A stretch of 7,294 nt of DNA from the NCBI GenBank assembly GCA_019237515.1, contig JAFAGX010000160.1:1-7294 (forward strand). Reading direction: 5' to 3'. Position 1 is the stretch's first letter. Each line of letters begins with the position of its first letter. This document shows, piece by piece, positions 5,779 through 7,294 of this stretch. The position numbers were made by a program, and so were the translations under genes. Source of the DNA: Acidobacteriaceae bacterium. Its GTDB lineage: Bacteria > Acidobacteriota > Terriglobia > Terriglobales > SbA1. Below the pieces are notes generated by a model. It did not search any database. It was not told the origin of the DNA and saw nothing but the letters and a program-made list of their open reading frames with translations.

Positions 5779-7294
5779 GTGAAAGTTTACGAAGGCGCGA
5801 ACATCCGCAATGTGGCCCTGGTAGGCCACGGAAAAGCCGGTAAGACTTCGATGGTCTCGGCGATGCTTTATACGGCCGGCGCGACTCAGCGCTTGGGCCG
5901 CGTGGATGATGGTTCGGCGACCACGGATTACGACGAAGAAGAAATCGCGCGGCAGATGTCGATTTCGGCAGCCACGGTGTACGTCGAGTGGGGCAGAAGC
6001 AAGATCAATCTGATTGATACCCCTGGGTTCAACATGTTTGTGCACGAAGCCAAGATGGTGTTGCCGGTGGTAGACGCCGCTATTGTCGTGGTAGATGGCG
6101 TAGCAGGGGTCGAGGTCGTCACCCAGCGGGTGTGGAATTATTGTGAAGAATTTAACACTCCCCGCGTGATTCTCGCCAGCCGTATGGACCGCGAAAGAGC
6201 CGATGCTGGCCGGGTTTTGGAGTCATTGACGAAGGCTTTCGGGCGAACCGTAATTCCGCTCGAATTGCCAATTGGGAGCGAGAAAAATTTCACTGGAGTC
6301 GTCGACCTGGTGAGCATGAAAGCTTACACGTATGAACTCGGCGGAAACGGCAAAGGCAAAGAAGGCGAGATTCCGGCTGACTTGAAGGATCAAGCTCAGC
6401 AAGCACACGAGAAGCTGGTGGAGATGATTGCCGAGGGAAACGATGCCCTGATGGAAGAGTTCTTTGAAAAGGGAACAATTCCTGAGGAGCATCTGATTCC
6501 GGCGCTGCACAATGCCATCCGCGAAGACAAAATATTTCCAGTGATTTTCGGATCGGGTTTAGGAAACATCGGCGCGGACCACCTGATGGATTTCATTGTC
6601 GATTACACGCCTGCCCCTTCCGAACACGAGTGGGTACAAGGTGAGGCGGCGGCTTCGGGCAACGGTGAACCTTCACGGCGACATGAAACCGATGCCGAGC
6701 CCGTTTCTTTATATGTTTTCAAGACCGTTAACGACGTCTTCGCGGGGCGAATTTCGTACTTCAAAGTGTTTTCTGGCGTTCTGAAAAACGATGCGACGGT
6801 GCAGAATTTCACGCGCGGCTCGGCAGAAAAGCTATCGCATATTTCAATCATGCAGGGTAAAACTGCGGTGCCGGTCAATGAGCTCCATGCTGGCGACATT
6901 GGAGCGGTGGCCAAGCTGAAAGACACGCTAACCGGGGATACGCTTGGAGACAAGAGCGCTCCCATTCAGTATCCGAAAGTTCATCTGCCGGAACCGGCGA
7001 TCACGTTTGCGATCGAACCTAAGAGTCGCGCCGACGAGGACAAGCTGGGCCCGAGCATTCATAAGCTGATGGAAGAAGATGCCATGCTCCGCTTCTTTCG
7101 CGATCCGCAGACAAAAGAATTTCTCATCGCCGGGACTGGGCAGCAACACATTGAAGTGGTTGTCGCCAAGATGAAGAAGCGCTACCACGCGGAAGTGGTG
7201 CTTAAGGCGCCAAAAGTTCCGTATCGCGAGACGATTCGGGGCAAGGCTGACGTACAGGGACGTCATAAGAAGCAGACCGGCGGACACGGCCAGT
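5779..7294 (+). CDS. fusA: Elongation factor G family GTPase, EF-G paralog (3' end outside window)
   Basis: EF-G drives translocation on the ribosome and, with RRF, subunit recycling; paralogs may keep only part of this. GTG start with a strong ribosome site; 505 residues are visible of a usual total near 690-700. The G domain shows G1 GHGKAGKT (16-23), a switch I ending ARQMSISAA in place of canonical RGITI (57-65), and G3 DTPG (80-83). G4 is SRMD (134-137) where NKxD is usual, and the G5-like region is GSGLGNIG. The EF-G-specific G' insertion follows (about 185-260). Domain II starts near EPVSLYVFKTVNDVFAGRI (307-325), domain III near PAITFAIEPKS (406-416, with GTGQQHIEVVVAKM later), and domain IV begins at KVPYRETIRG (479-488) up to the conserved TGGHGQ at the window edge. 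There are no ribosomal protein genes beside it, as for secondary EF-Gs. The switch I and G4 changes favour an EF-G II/EF-G-like paralog over the housekeeping copy; this is inference. Confidence 0.93.
   Translation, partial: MKVYEGANIRNVALVGHGKAGKTSMVSAMLYTAGATQRLGRVDDGSATTDYDEEEIARQMSISAATVYVEWGRSKINLIDTPGFNMFVHEAKMVLPVVDAAIVVVDGVAGVEVVTQRVWNYCEEFNTPRVILASRMDRERADAGRVLESLTKAFGRTVIPLELPIGSEKNFTGVVDLVSMKAYTYELGGNGKGKEGEIPADLKDQAQQAHEKLVEMIAEGNDALMEEFFEKGTIPEEHLIPALHNAIREDKIFPVIFGSGLGNIGADHLMDFIVDYTPAPSEHEWVQGEAAASGNGEPSRRHETDAEPVSLYVFKTVNDVFAGRISYFKVFSGVLKNDATVQNFTRGSAEKLSHISIMQGKTAVPVNELHAGDIGAVAKLKDTLTGDTLGDKSAPIQYPKVHLPEPAITFAIEPKSRADEDKLGPSIHKLMEEDAMLRFFRDPQTKEFLIAGTGQQHIEVVVAKMKKRYHAEVVLKAPKVPYRETIRGKADVQGRHKKQTGGHGQ

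Overview
The window looks like chromosomal DNA from a soil-type Acidobacteriota (subdivision 1/3, Koribacter-like). This rests on protein character: an EF-G paralog of the non-ribosomal-operon type, a secreted DUF2911 protein, a short class I methyltransferase beginning near a CPWWLGY motif, and two uncharacterised proteins of a kind I associate with that phylum. It also fits the moderately GC-rich, loosely packed layout with many strand switches and repeat-bearing spacers. The placement is inference, because there is no rRNA gene or phylogenetic marker to settle it.

Left part (1-2133): the C-terminal two fifths or so of a chromosome-partition protein ParB runs off the left edge. A degenerate 7-bp tandem repeat overlaps its stop codon. 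Next comes a class I SAM-dependent methyltransferase on the minus strand. It is transcribed divergently from a small uncharacterised plus-strand protein, which ends only 5 bp from the end of a convergent, secreted DUF2911 lipid-free exported protein on the minus strand.

Middle (2337-3850): a stand-alone response-regulator-like protein has lost the phospho-acceptor aspartate. About 450 bp of non-coding DNA follows, filled by two diverged tandem copies of a roughly 180-bp element, each containing an imperfect palindrome built on CTCTGTGT...ACACGGAG-type arms. After it lies a tryptophan-rich protein of about 215 residues that I do not recognise.

Right part (3920-5482, minus strand): a probable three-gene unit, read right to left, encodes a DoxX-family membrane protein, an Ogt-type O6-alkylguanine-DNA alkyltransferase whose start lies inside the doxX coding end, and an exported DsbA/thioredoxin-fold protein with a CPDC active site. 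All three fit a theme of redox or alkylation stress, but that theme is inferred from families and gene order only.

Right edge (5779 onward): a 296-bp divergent spacer separates doxX from an EF-G-family GTPase that starts at GTG with a strong Shine-Dalgarno and runs off the window. It is an EF-G paralog with an unusual G4 guanine-specificity motif (SRMD in place of NKxD). I see no CRISPR array, tRNA, rRNA, transposase or phage gene, and no clear evidence of a new multi-gene system. The best leads are the tandem palindromic element, the unusual EF-G G4 motif, the degenerate receiver and the tryptophan-rich orphan.
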